Of a DNA stretch of 64,000 nucleotides, positions 25,001 through 34,068 are shown in pieces. Within the stretch, counting starts at the first letter, position 1; each line of letters starts with the position of its first letter. Source of the DNA: DATJGR01 sp963812255 (GTDB lineage: Bacteria > Pseudomonadota > Gammaproteobacteria > Pseudomonadales > Azotimanducaceae); contig CAWEUM010000001.1 in assembly GCA_963812255.1 (NCBI GenBank), forward strand, positions 62,001-126,000, given 5' to 3'. The notes below the pieces were generated by a model. That model was given only the letters and a program-made list of their open reading frames with translations, was not told where the DNA came from and made no database searches. Both the position numbers and the translations under genes were made by a program.

Positions 25001-25552
25001 TTGAAGATCGTCGATGTCACATCTGAAGGATGGCGCTACGGCGTCCTGATCGCGGCATTCGCGTCGATCGCGCTGCTCGCGGCGATGGATATGTGGGGTG
25101 ACCTCGACGAAGGCGTGTCGGGCTATCACGTCATCGCGGAAGCGGCGGTCGTGTTGATCGCGCTGGCTGCGGCCGCGGTACTGATATGGACCTTGGTGGC
25201 GCGCACGCGGGAGTTGGATCTGCGACTCGCGTCGAGCGATGCCGCGGCGCGCGCATGGCGCCAGGAGGCGCAGACGCTGCTGCGGGGTCTCGGCGCTTCG
25301 ATCGATCGCCAGTTTGGTCGCTGGCGCTTGTCGGGCGCGGAAAAGGAGGTCGCGCTGCTGCTGTTGAAGGGACTGTCTCACAAGGATGTCGCAAGAATGC
25401 GCGGTATCAGCGACGCGACAGCACGCCAACAGGCGACCGCGGTGTATCGCAAGGCGCGCGTCGAGGGCCGCAACGATCTCGCAGCGTTCTTTCTCGAGGA
25501 CCTCTCGCTGCCAAAGCAGAATGACTCATCGGCAGATACGCCGAGCGTCTGA
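25001..25552 (+). CDS. LuxR-type HTH protein with two membrane segments
   Basis: The 183-residue protein has two hydrophobic helices (about YGVLIAAFASIALLAAM and VIAEAAVVLIALAAAAVLIWTLV), a coiled linker, and a C-terminal GerE/LuxR helix-turn-helix: LSGAEKEVALLLLKGLSHKDVARMRG followed by SDATARQQATAVYRKARVEGRNDLAAFFLEDL. No receiver domain is present. A membrane-tethered regulator placed divergently from the b561/peroxidase pair is a plausible controller of it (inference). The start is a TTG at 25001; no better start is seen in frame. Confidence 0.7.
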   Translation: MKIVDVTSEGWRYGVLIAAFASIALLAAMDMWGDLDEGVSGYHVIAEAAVVLIALAAAAVLIWTLVARTRELDLRLASSDAAARAWRQEAQTLLRGLGASIDRQFGRWRLSGAEKEVALLLLKGLSHKDVARMRGISDATARQQATAVYRKARVEGRNDLAAFFLEDLSLPKQNDSSADTPSV

Positions 25553-25970
25553 GTGCAACGTTCGACTCCGTTGGGGCCGGCTAAAGACTGAATCGGCTCG
25601 AACACAAAATGTGTGGTGCCATCCCCGTACGGCGTCTTGAGTTGGTAGACCACCTGCCCTGCCCCATCGGTGCTCCGCCGTTCCAGCGTCCAGGCCGGTC
25701 AAGGTGATTTAACGACACAGCCACTCGATCCGCTCACGCGGTGTGGCGCATACGCCACCGCCGCATTCCAGAAATGGACAACCCGGGGGTGCTCGCCGAA
25801 GGCGCACGTCACCTAGCAAACTACGCTCACGCCAAACTACGCAACGTGCGGCGTAGGCAAACTCGGGAGGTTCGCGGACGGTAGTAGAGAGAAAGCTCGC
25901 TCAACTACTTGATTAATGTCGATATATTTTGCGTTCTTAAGACAAGGTAGGACGTGGTCAGACAGGCTAA
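25553..25970. other. Intergenic stretch between the LuxR-type gene and tRNA-Cys
   Basis: The left part carries an IS91-type transposase remnant (25580-25690, listed separately). The rest has a short repeated word (CAAACTACGC, twice near 25818-25845) and an AT-rich segment at about 25908-25945 next to the tRNA 3' end. No gene is supported. Confidence 0.45.
25580..25690 (-). mobile_element. IS91-family transposase remnant
   Basis: Read on the minus strand, about 37 codons give TLERRSTDGAGQ, VVYQLKTPYGDGTTHFVFEP and IQSLA. The block YxLKTPxxDGTTHxxxEPxxxxA is a hallmark of the C-terminal part of IS91/IS801 Y2 transposases. Both sides quickly lose the frame (a TGA upstream, unrelated text downstream), so only a fragment is left. 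It lies about 280 bp from the 3' end of tRNA-Cys. Confidence 0.6.
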
Positions 25971-26044
25971 TGGAGGCTGGGAACGGAATCGAACCGATGT
26001 AACGCGAGTTGCAGTCGCGGGCATGACCACTCTGCCACCCAGCC
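25971..26044 (-). tRNA. tRNA-Cys (GCA)
   Basis: The minus-strand RNA starts GGCTGGG and ends CCCAGCC-T-CCA, a perfect 7-bp acceptor stem with the U discriminator typical of tRNA-Cys and an encoded CCA. The anticodon stem CGCGA/TCGCG encloses CTGCAAC, giving anticodon GCA. The T-arm TTCGATT is present, with one apparent mismatch in the stem. Its place just downstream of pgsA matches the uvrY-uvrC-pgsA-tRNA order of Escherichia coli. Confidence 0.93.
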
Positions 26045-26103
26045 GTCGAGAGCGGCGGATTCTACTTGATCCCAATGCCACCCGGAACCGCCGTCGGACT
26101 CCA

Positions 26104-26667
26104 TCAGTCGCGGTCCAGCCCCGCACGCAACGTTGGCCAGGCGGCGCGCAGATACACGATCATCGAACCGAGCGTCATCGCTGCAGCAAGATTGATCAGC
26201 ACATACCCAAGCACCACCAAACGCATGTCGGAACCGGGCGGAAATGCGAGCAGCACGAGGATCGCCGCGATCTGCACGCCGGTCTTGAGCTTGCCGAAGC
26301 GACTGACTGCGACAACGCCGCGACGATTCATTTCCGCCATCCATTCACGCAACGCCGAGACGACGATTTCACGGCCAACGATGACCAGACCAGGCAAAGT
26401 CAGCCACACGCTCGAACGGTCGCCAACCATCATCACGATGGCGCTGACGACGACGAGTTTGTCGGCCACCGGGTCGAGGAAGGCACCGAAACGCGTGGTC
26501 TGTTTCAAGCGCCGCGCGAGGTATCCATCGAGCCAGTCGGTGAGTGCGGCTAATCCGAACACTGCGGCAGCCGCCAAGTGCGTCCAGCGCCCGTGAAGCA
26601 GGTAGATCAGGACGAAGACCGGTATCAACGCCATGCGCAGAATAGTGACGAGGATCGGCGTGTTCAT
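26104..26667 (-). CDS. pgsA: CDP-diacylglycerol-glycerol-3-phosphate 3-phosphatidyltransferase
   Basis: The 187-residue integral membrane enzyme starts MNTPILVTILRMALIPVFVL and contains the CDP-alcohol phosphotransferase motif: LTDWLDGYLARRLKQTTRFG then AFLDPVADK (D-x2-D-G-x2-A-R-x8-G-x3-D-x3-D). It makes phosphatidylglycerol phosphate in the inner membrane. It follows uvrC directly on the same strand and precedes tRNA-Cys, the conserved gammaproteobacterial order. The ATG at 26667 is preferred over an upstream start that would add nine non-conserved residues. Confidence 0.95.
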   Translation of the reverse strand: MNTPILVTILRMALIPVFVLIYLLHGRWTHLAAAAVFGLAALTDWLDGYLARRLKQTTRFGAFLDPVADKLVVVSAIVMMVGDRSSVWLTLPGLVIVGREIVVSALREWMAEMNRRGVVAVSRFGKLKTGVQIAAILVLLAFPPGSDMRLVVLGYVLINLAAAMTLGSMIVYLRAAWPTLRAGLDRD

Positions 26668-26710
26668 GCACAAGCGCGCGAAGGACAGACACACATTCTA
26701 ACGGTGCAGT

Positions 26711-28537
26711 TCACTCCACGTGCAACGTCGCGTAGATCTCATCGGCCAGTCGCCGGCTGACGCCCGGTACCTTCGCGATCTCTTCGCGGCTCGCACCACG
26801 CAACGCCGCAACGCTGCCGAAGTGACGCAACAGCTCGCGTCGGCGCTTGGCGCCCACACCGGAGATACCGTCGAGCTCCGATTGCCTGCGCGCTTTGCCG
26901 CGGCGAAGTCGATGTCCCGTGATCGCGAATCGATGTGCCTCATCGCGGATGTGCTGCAGCAGGTGCATTGCACCGCTGTTGGCAGGGATTGGAATCTCCC
27001 CTTGGTCCCCTAGATAGATGCTCTCGAGACCCGGCTTGCGGCTGGTTCCTTTTGCGATACCCAAAATCTGCACACCCTCGATCTGCAGATCGGTGAATAC
27101 CGTGCGCGCCTGGTTCAACTGACCCGGCCCGCCGTCGATGACCAGCAGGTCCGGCAGTTGTCCGTCGCCTGATTTGAGGCGTTCGTAACGGCGTCGCAGC
27201 GCCTGGTTCATCGCGCCGTAGTCGTCGCCGGCCGTGGTGCCTTCGATGTTGAAGCGCCGATAGTCCGACTTCAGCGGACCATTGCGGTCGAAGACGACAC
27301 ACGAAGCGACGGTCGCTTCGCCGCTCGAATGACTGATATCGAAGCATTCCAATCGCGCGGGTAGATCTTCGAGCCCGAGCGCCTCCTGTAGGTCGACCAG
27401 CCGCGCGAGCACGTTTTTTCTGTCGGCAAGATAGGAGCCGAGCGACAACTCCGCGTTCTGCTGCGCCATCTCGAGCCAGCGCGCTCGTTGACTCCGAACA
27501 CCGGATGTCAATTCCACCCGATGACCCGCGCGCTCACGCAGCGCGGCCTCGATCAGCGGTGCGTTGGCAACCGGATGACTGATAACGATTGCTTTCGGGA
27601 TTTCGCGCTCACCGCCACCGAAATAGTATTGCGCGAGAAATGCGTCCAGTAGCTCGGCGCCGTCTACCGCGAGCTCGTTGCGGGGAAACCATGTGCGATG
27701 CCCGAGCAGCCGGCCGCCGCGAATGAACATGCCCTGCACGCACGCAGCACCCGAAAGAAGTGCGGCCGCAAACACATCCACATCGCCGCTTGCGGCGTGC
27801 ACGTACTGCTGCTCCTGAACCTTGCGTAGCTGCGCGATCTGGTCGCGATACTTCGCTGCCCGCTCAAACTCGAGCGATGCTGCCGCGTGTTCCATTGCGG
27901 TCTTGAATTCCTCGAGGATCGCGTCGTTGCGTCCATCGAGAAACATCACCGCATGACGTACGTCCTCCGCATACGCGTCCGGCGCAACCAATTGCACACA
28001 CGGGGCGCTGCAGCGGCCGATCTGATGTTGCAGACAGGGACGTGAACGATTCTTGAAATAGCTGTCTTCGCATTGTCGCAATTGAAACAGCTTCTGCAGG
28101 ATGTTAATGCTCTCGCGCACCGCGCTCGCACTGGGAAACGGCCCGAAATAGCGTCCCTTCTTCTTTGCGCCGCGATGAAATGCGAGGCGCGGATAATCGT
28201 GATCAGTCAAATGAATGTAAGGGTACGATTTGTCGTCGCGCAGGACGATGTTGTACGGCGGGCGCAGCCGCTTGATCAGACTCTGCTCGAGGAGCAACGC
28301 CTCGGTCTCACTGGCAGTCAGCGTAATCTCGATGTCGTGGATTCGAGCGACCAGCGCGAGCGTCTTCGCACTGAGCCCAGAGGCGCGAAAATAGCTCGTC
28401 ACACGGCTCTTCAGATTGCGCGCCTTACCCACGTACAAGACTGCCGCCGTGACATCGAGCATCTGGTAAACGCCTGGCTTTTGCGGCAGACGCTTCAGGA
28501 AGGGTTCGGCTTCGAAGGGGACTCCAGGATCGCGCAT
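26711..28537 (-). CDS. uvrC: Excinuclease ABC subunit C
   Basis: The 608-residue protein shows all UvrC parts: the N-terminal GIY-YIG nuclease (LPQKPGVYQML...VLYVGKARNLKSRVTSYF), the Cys-rich CLQHQIGRCSAPC segment, the UVR motif (FKTAMEHAAASLEFERAAKYRDQIAQLRKVQ region), the endonuclease-V-like domain (LECFDISHSSGEATVASCVVFDR, LLVIDGGPGQLNQA) and a C-terminal HhH (LDGISGVGAKRRRELLRHFGS). It makes both incisions in nucleotide excision repair together with UvrB. It lies between the gacA/uvrY regulator and pgsA. Confidence 0.97.
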   Translation of the reverse strand: MRDPGVPFEAEPFLKRLPQKPGVYQMLDVTAAVLYVGKARNLKSRVTSYFRASGLSAKTLALVARIHDIEITLTASETEALLLEQSLIKRLRPPYNIVLRDDKSYPYIHLTDHDYPRLAFHRGAKKKGRYFGPFPSASAVRESINILQKLFQLRQCEDSYFKNRSRPCLQHQIGRCSAPCVQLVAPDAYAEDVRHAVMFLDGRNDAILEEFKTAMEHAAASLEFERAAKYRDQIAQLRKVQEQQYVHAASGDVDVFAAALLSGAACVQGMFIRGGRLLGHRTWFPRNELAVDGAELLDAFLAQYYFGGGEREIPKAIVISHPVANAPLIEAALRERAGHRVELTSGVRSQRARWLEMAQQNAELSLGSYLADRKNVLARLVDLQEALGLEDLPARLECFDISHSSGEATVASCVVFDRNGPLKSDYRRFNIEGTTAGDDYGAMNQALRRRYERLKSGDGQLPDLLVIDGGPGQLNQARTVFTDLQIEGVQILGIAKGTSRKPGLESIYLGDQGEIPIPANSGAMHLLQHIRDEAHRFAITGHRLRRGKARRQSELDGISGVGAKRRRELLRHFGSVAALRGASREEIAKVPGVSRRLADEIYATLHVE

Positions 28538-28568
28538 TCGGCGACCCTAAGCACCGGACTGCCAAGCG

Positions 28569-29267
28569 TCAAGCAAGCATCAGTTCCGCGCTGTCGATAC
28601 GTCCGCATGCCTGCGGCGTCGGCACGTTGCCGCTACTCTCGATGACACCATGACGTACTGCAAGCAGCGCCAGTTCAACGTCACTCGCCACACTGAGCTT
28701 CTCGAATATGCGATAGCGGTAGCTGTTGACGGTTTTCGGACTCAGATGAAGGTCGCGGGAAATCTGCTGCACCTTCCGGCAGCCAACGACCATCAACGTA
28801 ATCTGCATTTCGCGGTTCGACAACTGATCGAACGGACACTCCGGCGCCGTATCGAAGGAACGCAATGCGACCTGTTGCGCCACGTCATCCGACATGTGCC
28901 GTTGGCCGAGGAATACGCGGCGGATCGCATGTTCGAGATCCTCGGCATTTGCGCCTTTGGTGATGTATCCGGCCGCGCCGGCTTTCATGGCCTGCGCTGG
29001 GTACGGTTCTCTGTCACAGGCGGTTACGATGAGTACGCGGATGCCGGCGTCGATCCGTTGTATTCGCCTGGTAGCCTCGAGCCCACCGATGCCTGGCATG
29101 CGCAGGTCCATCAGGATCACGTTCGGTTTGGTCTCGCGCGCGAGCGTCAGCGCGCGCTCACCGGAATCGGCTTCACCGACGAGCGTAATGCCTTTGGCTT
29201 CCAACAGCATACGTGCGAGACCGACCCGTATCAGGCGGTGATCATCCACAATCAGAACTCGAATCAT
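28569..29267 (-). CDS. uvrY: GacA/UvrY-type response regulator
   Basis: The 232-residue regulator has a receiver domain (VLIVDDHRLIRVGLARML, phospho-acceptor D54 in ILMDLRMPG, K in ITKGA) and a NarL/LuxR-type HTH (LSNREMQITLMVVGCRKVQQISRDLHLSPKTVNSYRYRIFEKLSV). The text and the uvrC neighbour identify it as the GacA/UvrY output of the BarA/GacS two-component system, which activates Csr/Rsm small RNAs. ATG 29267 follows GGGGGATGG. An open frame upstream to 29441 is not conserved. The tail after about residue 210 is slightly extended. Confidence 0.9.
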   Translation of the reverse strand: MIRVLIVDDHRLIRVGLARMLLEAKGITLVGEADSGERALTLARETKPNVILMDLRMPGIGGLEATRRIQRIDAGIRVLIVTACDREPYPAQAMKAGAAGYITKGANAEDLEHAIRRVFLGQRHMSDDVAQQVALRSFDTAPECPFDQLSNREMQITLMVVGCRKVQQISRDLHLSPKTVNSYRYRIFEKLSVASDVELALLAVRHGVIESSGNVPTPQACGRIDSAELMLA

Positions 29268-29462
29268 GTGCCATCCCCCAAGTTGAATTGTTGGACCCTG
29301 TCTTGGCAGGGGAAGGACCAAGCTATGTCGCGTTGTAGGACAGGACAACCCAACATCGTGGATTCCCACGCATTTCCACGAACGTTCCACTTTGCGATGT
29401 CGCGGTGACATCGATCCAACCGCGAGGCCGCGCACGGTCAACGCGGCGATATCGAACGAGCA

Positions 29463-30677
29463 TCACGCGCCGGTGAACGCCTGCAGACCCGTCTGCGCCC
29501 GGCCGAGAATCAACGCATGAATGTCGTGCGTACCCTCATAGGTGTTCACCGTCTCCAGATTCATGACGTGCCGGATGACGTGAAATTCGTCGGAGATACC
29601 GTTCCCGCCATGCATGTCACGCGCCATGCGCGCGATGTCCAGCGCCTTACCGCAGTTGTTACGCTTGATCATCGAGATGATCTCGACAGCGAGCCGGTCT
29701 TCATCGAACAGTCGGCCAGCACGCAGGCACGCCTGCAGGCCAAGCGTGATCTCCGTCTGCATGTCGGCGAGCTTTTTCTGGACGAGTTGATTGGCGGCCA
29801 GCGGTCGGCCGAACTGTTTGCGCTCCAGCGTATACGTCCGCGCAGCGTGCCAGCAGAATTCCGCCGCCCCCATCGCGCCCCACGCAATCCCGTAGCGGGC
29901 GCGATTCAAACAACCGAACGGCCCCGCCAGACCCTTCGCGTTGGGTAACAGCGCGTCTTCCGGAACATGCACGTCATCGAGCACGATCTCGCCAGTGATC
30001 GAAGCGCGCAGACTCATCTTGCCTTCGATCTTCGGCGTGGTGAACCCGCGCGCGCCGCGTTCGACGACAAAGCCACGAATCACCCCATCGAGTTTGGCCC
30101 ATACGACGGCAAGGTCGGCGATAGGTGAGTTCGTAATCCACATCTTGGCACCGTTCAGCACGAAGCCGTCGCCGACGCGTTCGGCGCGCGTGATCATGCT
30201 GCCGGGGTCCGAGCCATGATCCGGCTCAGTAAGGCCGAAGCAGCCCACCCATTCGCCGGTGGCGAGTTTCGGCAGGTATCTGTCACGTTGCGCCTCCGTC
30301 CCATACGCGTGGATCGGGTGCATCACCAGCGACGATTGGACACTCATCGCCGAGCGGTACCCCGAATCCACGCGCTCGACTTCACGCGCCATCAAACCGT
30401 AGCTGACATAGTTCACTTCGGCGCAACCGTATTTTGACGGTAACGTGGCACCGAGCATGCCGAGCGCCCCGAATTCGTTCATGATTTCGCGGTCGAAACG
30501 TTCCAGCCGGTTCGCGCTCACCACACGCGGCATCAGCTTGTCCTGCGCGTAGTCGCGCGCCGTGTCGCGCACCATCCGCTCATCGGCGGTCAGCTGATCT
30601 TCGAGCAGGAGCGGATCGTCCCAGACAAATCCGGCGCGGCCGTTACTCACGATGAGATCCTCCGGTTGGGTGAGCAT
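29463..30677 (-). CDS. gcdH: Glutaryl-CoA dehydrogenase-type acyl-CoA dehydrogenase
   Basis: The 404-residue flavoprotein has FVWDDPLLLEDQLTADERMVRDTARDYAQ at the N-terminus, CFGLTEPDHGSDPGSM, KMWITNSPIADLAVVWAK, FGCLNRARYGIAWGAMGAAE, and the catalytic glutamate in TVNTYEGTHDIHALILGRA. These are the marks of the GcdH branch, which converts glutaryl-CoA to crotonyl-CoA in lysine, tryptophan and aromatic breakdown. It runs divergently from a second acyl-CoA dehydrogenase 85 bp away; the shared spacer probably holds both promoters. Confidence 0.88.
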   Translation of the reverse strand: MLTQPEDLIVSNGRAGFVWDDPLLLEDQLTADERMVRDTARDYAQDKLMPRVVSANRLERFDREIMNEFGALGMLGATLPSKYGCAEVNYVSYGLMAREVERVDSGYRSAMSVQSSLVMHPIHAYGTEAQRDRYLPKLATGEWVGCFGLTEPDHGSDPGSMITRAERVGDGFVLNGAKMWITNSPIADLAVVWAKLDGVIRGFVVERGARGFTTPKIEGKMSLRASITGEIVLDDVHVPEDALLPNAKGLAGPFGCLNRARYGIAWGAMGAAEFCWHAARTYTLERKQFGRPLAANQLVQKKLADMQTEITLGLQACLRAGRLFDEDRLAVEIISMIKRNNCGKALDIARMARDMHGGNGISDEFHVIRHVMNLETVNTYEGTHDIHALILGRAQTGLQAFTGA

Positions 30678-30760
30678 GGGGTGGCGAAGGCTAATGCAGG
30701 CACTGGTGTGAGGCAACGTTTAGACTGCCCACCCGACCGACCCAGCTCGCGGAGACTTCG

Positions 30761-31921
30761 ATGGCCCTGGATCAGACGACACTGGATGCACTGCTCGACA
30801 CGATGCGCAAATTCGTTCGCGAACGTCTGGTGCCGCTGGAAGCGCAGGTGGCGCGTGAAGACCGGATCCCCGAGCAGATCGTCGCCGAGATGCGCGAGCT
30901 CGGATTGTTCGGTATGACGATTCCGGAAGAGTTCGGCGGGCTGGGCTTGACCACGACCGAAGAGTGTCTCGTCGTGATGGAACTGGGTCATACATCGCCG
31001 GCGTTTCGCTCGGTCATCGGCACCAACAACGGCATCGGGTCGCAAGGCCTCGTCATGGATGGAACGGCGGCGCAGCAGGCACACTACCTACCAAAGATGG
31101 CAAGTGGCGAGATCATCGGCTCCTTCGCGCTCACCGAGCCGGAGGCTGGATCCGATGCCGGTTCATTGAAGACCGCCGCACGCGTTGAGGACGGCGGCTA
31201 TGTCCTCAACGGCACAAAACGCTACATCACCAACGCGCCACACGCACAGTTGTTCACTGTGTTCGCCCGCACTGATCCAAGCACGACGGGATCGAAGGGC
31301 GTGTCGGCGTTCCTCGTCGATGCAACATCGAACGGCATCACGCTCGGCCCGGCAAATCGCAAGATGGGACAGCAAGGGGCGCACGTTTGCGATGTCATCT
31401 TCGAAGACTGTCGGGTACCCGCATCCGCTCTGCTGGGTGGAACCGCGCATCTCAACAAGGGATTTCTAACCGCGATGAAGACGCTCGATCGAGGCCGTCT
31501 CCACATCAGCGCACTAGCGGTCGGTTGCGCTGAACGCTTGATTGACGACAGCCTCAACTACGCTCTGGAACGCAAGCAATTCGGCCAGCCAATCGCGCAG
31601 TTTCAGTTGATTCAGGCGATGCTTGCAGACAGTCGCACTGAGGCGTACGCCGCGCGATGCATGGTGATCGACGCCGCGAAGCGTCGCGATGCGGGCGAAT
31701 CGGTCACGATGCTGGCGTCTTGTTGCAAGTTGTTCGCGAGCGAGATGGTCGGACGCGTCGCCGATCGTGCCGTGCAGATATTCGGTGGCGCGGGCTACAT
31801 GGAAGACTACGGTATCGAGCGCTTCTATCGAGACGTACGGCTGTTCCGAATCTACGAAGGCACCAGCCAGATCCAGCAAACACTGATCGCGCGCAACATG
31901 ATTCGCGACGCGCTTGGCTGA
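30761..31921 (+). CDS. Acyl-CoA dehydrogenase
   Basis: The 386-residue acyl-CoA dehydrogenase has LGLFGMTIPEEFGGLGLTTTEE, GSFALTEPEAGSDAGSLKT, KRYITNAPHAQLFTVFART, LERKQFGQPIAQFQLIQAMLAD, and the C-terminal glutamate region LFRIYEGTSQIQQTLIARNMI. It oxidises an acyl-CoA to the enoyl-CoA with FAD and passes electrons to ETF. Chain preference cannot be read from the sequence. It is divergent from the gcdH-like gene, and the kinase gene after it points the other way. Confidence 0.88.
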   Translation: MALDQTTLDALLDTMRKFVRERLVPLEAQVAREDRIPEQIVAEMRELGLFGMTIPEEFGGLGLTTTEECLVVMELGHTSPAFRSVIGTNNGIGSQGLVMDGTAAQQAHYLPKMASGEIIGSFALTEPEAGSDAGSLKTAARVEDGGYVLNGTKRYITNAPHAQLFTVFARTDPSTTGSKGVSAFLVDATSNGITLGPANRKMGQQGAHVCDVIFEDCRVPASALLGGTAHLNKGFLTAMKTLDRGRLHISALAVGCAERLIDDSLNYALERKQFGQPIAQFQLIQAMLADSRTEAYAARCMVIDAAKRRDAGESVTMLASCCKLFASEMVGRVADRAVQIFGGAGYMEDYGIERFYRDVRLFRIYEGTSQIQQTLIARNMIRDALG

Positions 31922-31958
31922 CGCTCGACTGGATCGGAGCAACCCAGGTACCCGATCT

Positions 31959-33818
31959 TCATGCCTCCAGATTCGGCAGAAATACCGCGAATGCCGTACC
32001 CCTGCCCTGCGCTGTGCGAACGTCTATGGCGCCTTCGAGTTCCGCAACGAGTCGAGCGGTGATATGTAAGCCCAGTCCGGCGTGATCATCGCCCTTGCTT
32101 GATGTCTTGGGCTCATACAGGCGCTCGAGAACCGCCGCTGGGAGCCCCGGACCCTCGTCTCGGACACTGAACTCGACACCGGCCCGCCCCGCACGATATA
32201 CACCGCTGAACGTCGCAACATGCAGTGCGGCGCCGCTGCCCATCGCCTCGATGGCGTTGCGGACCAGATTGGTCATCACTTGAATGATCCGGTCTCGATC
32301 GGAAAGGACGGGTACGCCGCCCTCGAACAGCGTCAGCGTGACTGCAATTCCTGCTGCTTCGGCACGGCCGCGACTGAGTTCGACGACATTGCGCGCAATA
32401 TCGTTGAGATCGACGCGCTGCGCGTTTACATCGGGCTTCTCGGCCGCGGCGACCGCCAACGGCGGAAACTCAACGACGCGTTGGAAGATTGCCGCCGTAC
32501 GGCGAATCTCACCGGCTATCAGACGCAGCTGTTCGTGCGTCTCGGGATAATCCTTCAGTCGCAACTCCAGAATGTGCAGATAGTTGTGGATGATGCTCAA
32601 CGGGTTGTTGGCCTCGTGGACAATCTCGCGCAAGCGCTTCTCATGACTCGATTGATAGTCCCGCAGCTGGCGCAGACGCCGTTCGTCATCACGTTGCAGT
32701 GCACCCAGCCAACGACCCAGTTCGATCGCGTAGCCGTTCATCGCGAGCAAAGCTTCGGCGGGATCTTCGTCGCTCAACCGAAATGCCAACACACCCACCT
32801 GCGATTCACCGTCACTGAGCGGCGCAACATACATGCGGTCGGTGCGCAAACGGCGCAATATCTGACGATCCACCACGGTCGCGCCGGCTTCATCTTCGAC
32901 CGTTATCGACTGCTGGTCGCGCCATGCACGCGCGACACTGCTGGTCGAATGGAGTGAGATCTTCAACGCAGCCAGGTCGTCATCTCCGACAGCAACCAGC
33001 GTGTCGGCGCTGCGAAAGAAGCATCGCGGCACGTGTCGGAACAGCGCGCGGGTAACCAATGCGGCGAGTTCGTGCAGCGATTTTTCATCCGCCTGCTGGG
33101 CGAGCACGTTCGAGAACGCGGCAAGCTGCGCCTGGACCCATAGTGCTTCTAGCCAGCTGTCGTCGACGTCATCGGAGACGCCTGCGGCGTCGATCAGTAC
33201 CGCGCAATGTCGCTCGGCCGCATCCAGTAAGCGATCGAACCCGGGACCATCGAGGCCGAACAGCAGCGCCGCAACGCGTGCAGCCGCGCCGGAACTATGG
33301 TGCTCCAACGATTCCGCGACGGCGAAGGCTCTCAACAAAGGGTGGGCATCGGCCAGCAGTTCCGGGGCAACGCCACGAAACGCGCTGAGCTCGCTCATCA
33401 ATTCATCGCCGGCTACCTGCACTCCAGAGCTTGCCAGCAGCGTCCGCAACCGTGCTGCGTCCGCGTACGGGTAGCCGACTTCACGAACAAGCGCCTCGGC
33501 CACACAGGATGCGAGCAGTACGCCCCGCCACTGATCGAAGCCAAGTCGAGCGGCATTGCCCAGCGGCACCACCGACCAGATTTGCGCGCGCGCCATCGCT
33601 GCGAGCGAGTCCGGTTCGAGGTGGTGCATCGCACGCGCTATTGCTTCAGGCTCGACGTGTGTTCCGAGGCTCGTGACCCAACGATTCAGCAAGTCCGCGT
33701 CGGTCGCGATCAGCCGGAAGAGTGCTGCCGTATCTACGACAGGCGTAGATACCAACTGCTGGTATCGATGCAGAACCGCATCTGGCGTCACCCCGCGCGT
33801 CTCCTCATGCCCAAACAT
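31959..33818 (-). CDS. HDOD-GAF hybrid sensor histidine kinase
   Basis: The 619-residue soluble protein has an HDOD-like domain (about 15-200, beginning with the HRYQQLVSTPVVDTAALFRLIATDADLLNRWV-type helix set), a GAF-like domain (about 230-375), and a HisKA-HATPase_c unit. H401 lies in EIVHEANNPLSIIHNYL (H-box), TNLVRNAIEAMG is the N-box, DEGPGLP is G1 and GLGLHIT is G2. No membrane segment or receiver is present, and no response regulator gene is adjacent. It is probably a cytoplasmic sensor whose partner lies elsewhere. HDOD plus HisKA is a less common combination. Confidence 0.8.
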   Translation of the reverse strand: MFGHEETRGVTPDAVLHRYQQLVSTPVVDTAALFRLIATDADLLNRWVTSLGTHVEPEAIARAMHHLEPDSLAAMARAQIWSVVPLGNAARLGFDQWRGVLLASCVAEALVREVGYPYADAARLRTLLASSGVQVAGDELMSELSAFRGVAPELLADAHPLLRAFAVAESLEHHSSGAAARVAALLFGLDGPGFDRLLDAAERHCAVLIDAAGVSDDVDDSWLEALWVQAQLAAFSNVLAQQADEKSLHELAALVTRALFRHVPRCFFRSADTLVAVGDDDLAALKISLHSTSSVARAWRDQQSITVEDEAGATVVDRQILRRLRTDRMYVAPLSDGESQVGVLAFRLSDEDPAEALLAMNGYAIELGRWLGALQRDDERRLRQLRDYQSSHEKRLREIVHEANNPLSIIHNYLHILELRLKDYPETHEQLRLIAGEIRRTAAIFQRVVEFPPLAVAAAEKPDVNAQRVDLNDIARNVVELSRGRAEAAGIAVTLTLFEGGVPVLSDRDRIIQVMTNLVRNAIEAMGSGAALHVATFSGVYRAGRAGVEFSVRDEGPGLPAAVLERLYEPKTSSKGDDHAGLGLHITARLVAELEGAIDVRTAQGRGTAFAVFLPNLEA

Positions 33819-33829
33819 CTACACATTGT

Positions 33830-33861
33830 GTGCGCTGCTCGTTGTTCTTCTGGCAGCGCAC
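33830..33861. other. Inverted repeat upstream of the histidine kinase gene
   Basis: GTGCGCTGC (33830-33838) and GCAGCGCAC (33853-33861) form a perfect 9-bp stem around a 14-nt loop. It ends 12 bases before the kinase start codon. In the mRNA it would lie over the ribosome-binding region; in DNA it could be an operator. Neither role is shown. Confidence 0.4.
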
Positions 33862-34068
33862 GCGTCATCCGGGAATCGTCTTGGAGATAGCGACTCCCTG
33901 CGCACGATGGGGCCTAAGGAATGGGTCGGTCACTCGACCCAGCACGTTGTCTCCCGGAATGGCGCTAGTGTAGCGCAGCAGATTTGCTACGGCTGAGGGC
34001 ATTTGTAATTGGCGGCAGATCCACGATCAAACCAAATGTATGCGGATCTATTTCTGCACGATGATTGC

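Noticed and set aside
25818..25845. CAAACTACGC repeated twice, a possible start of a CRISPR or iteron array
   Set aside because: Only two short copies with no regular spacing or further units.
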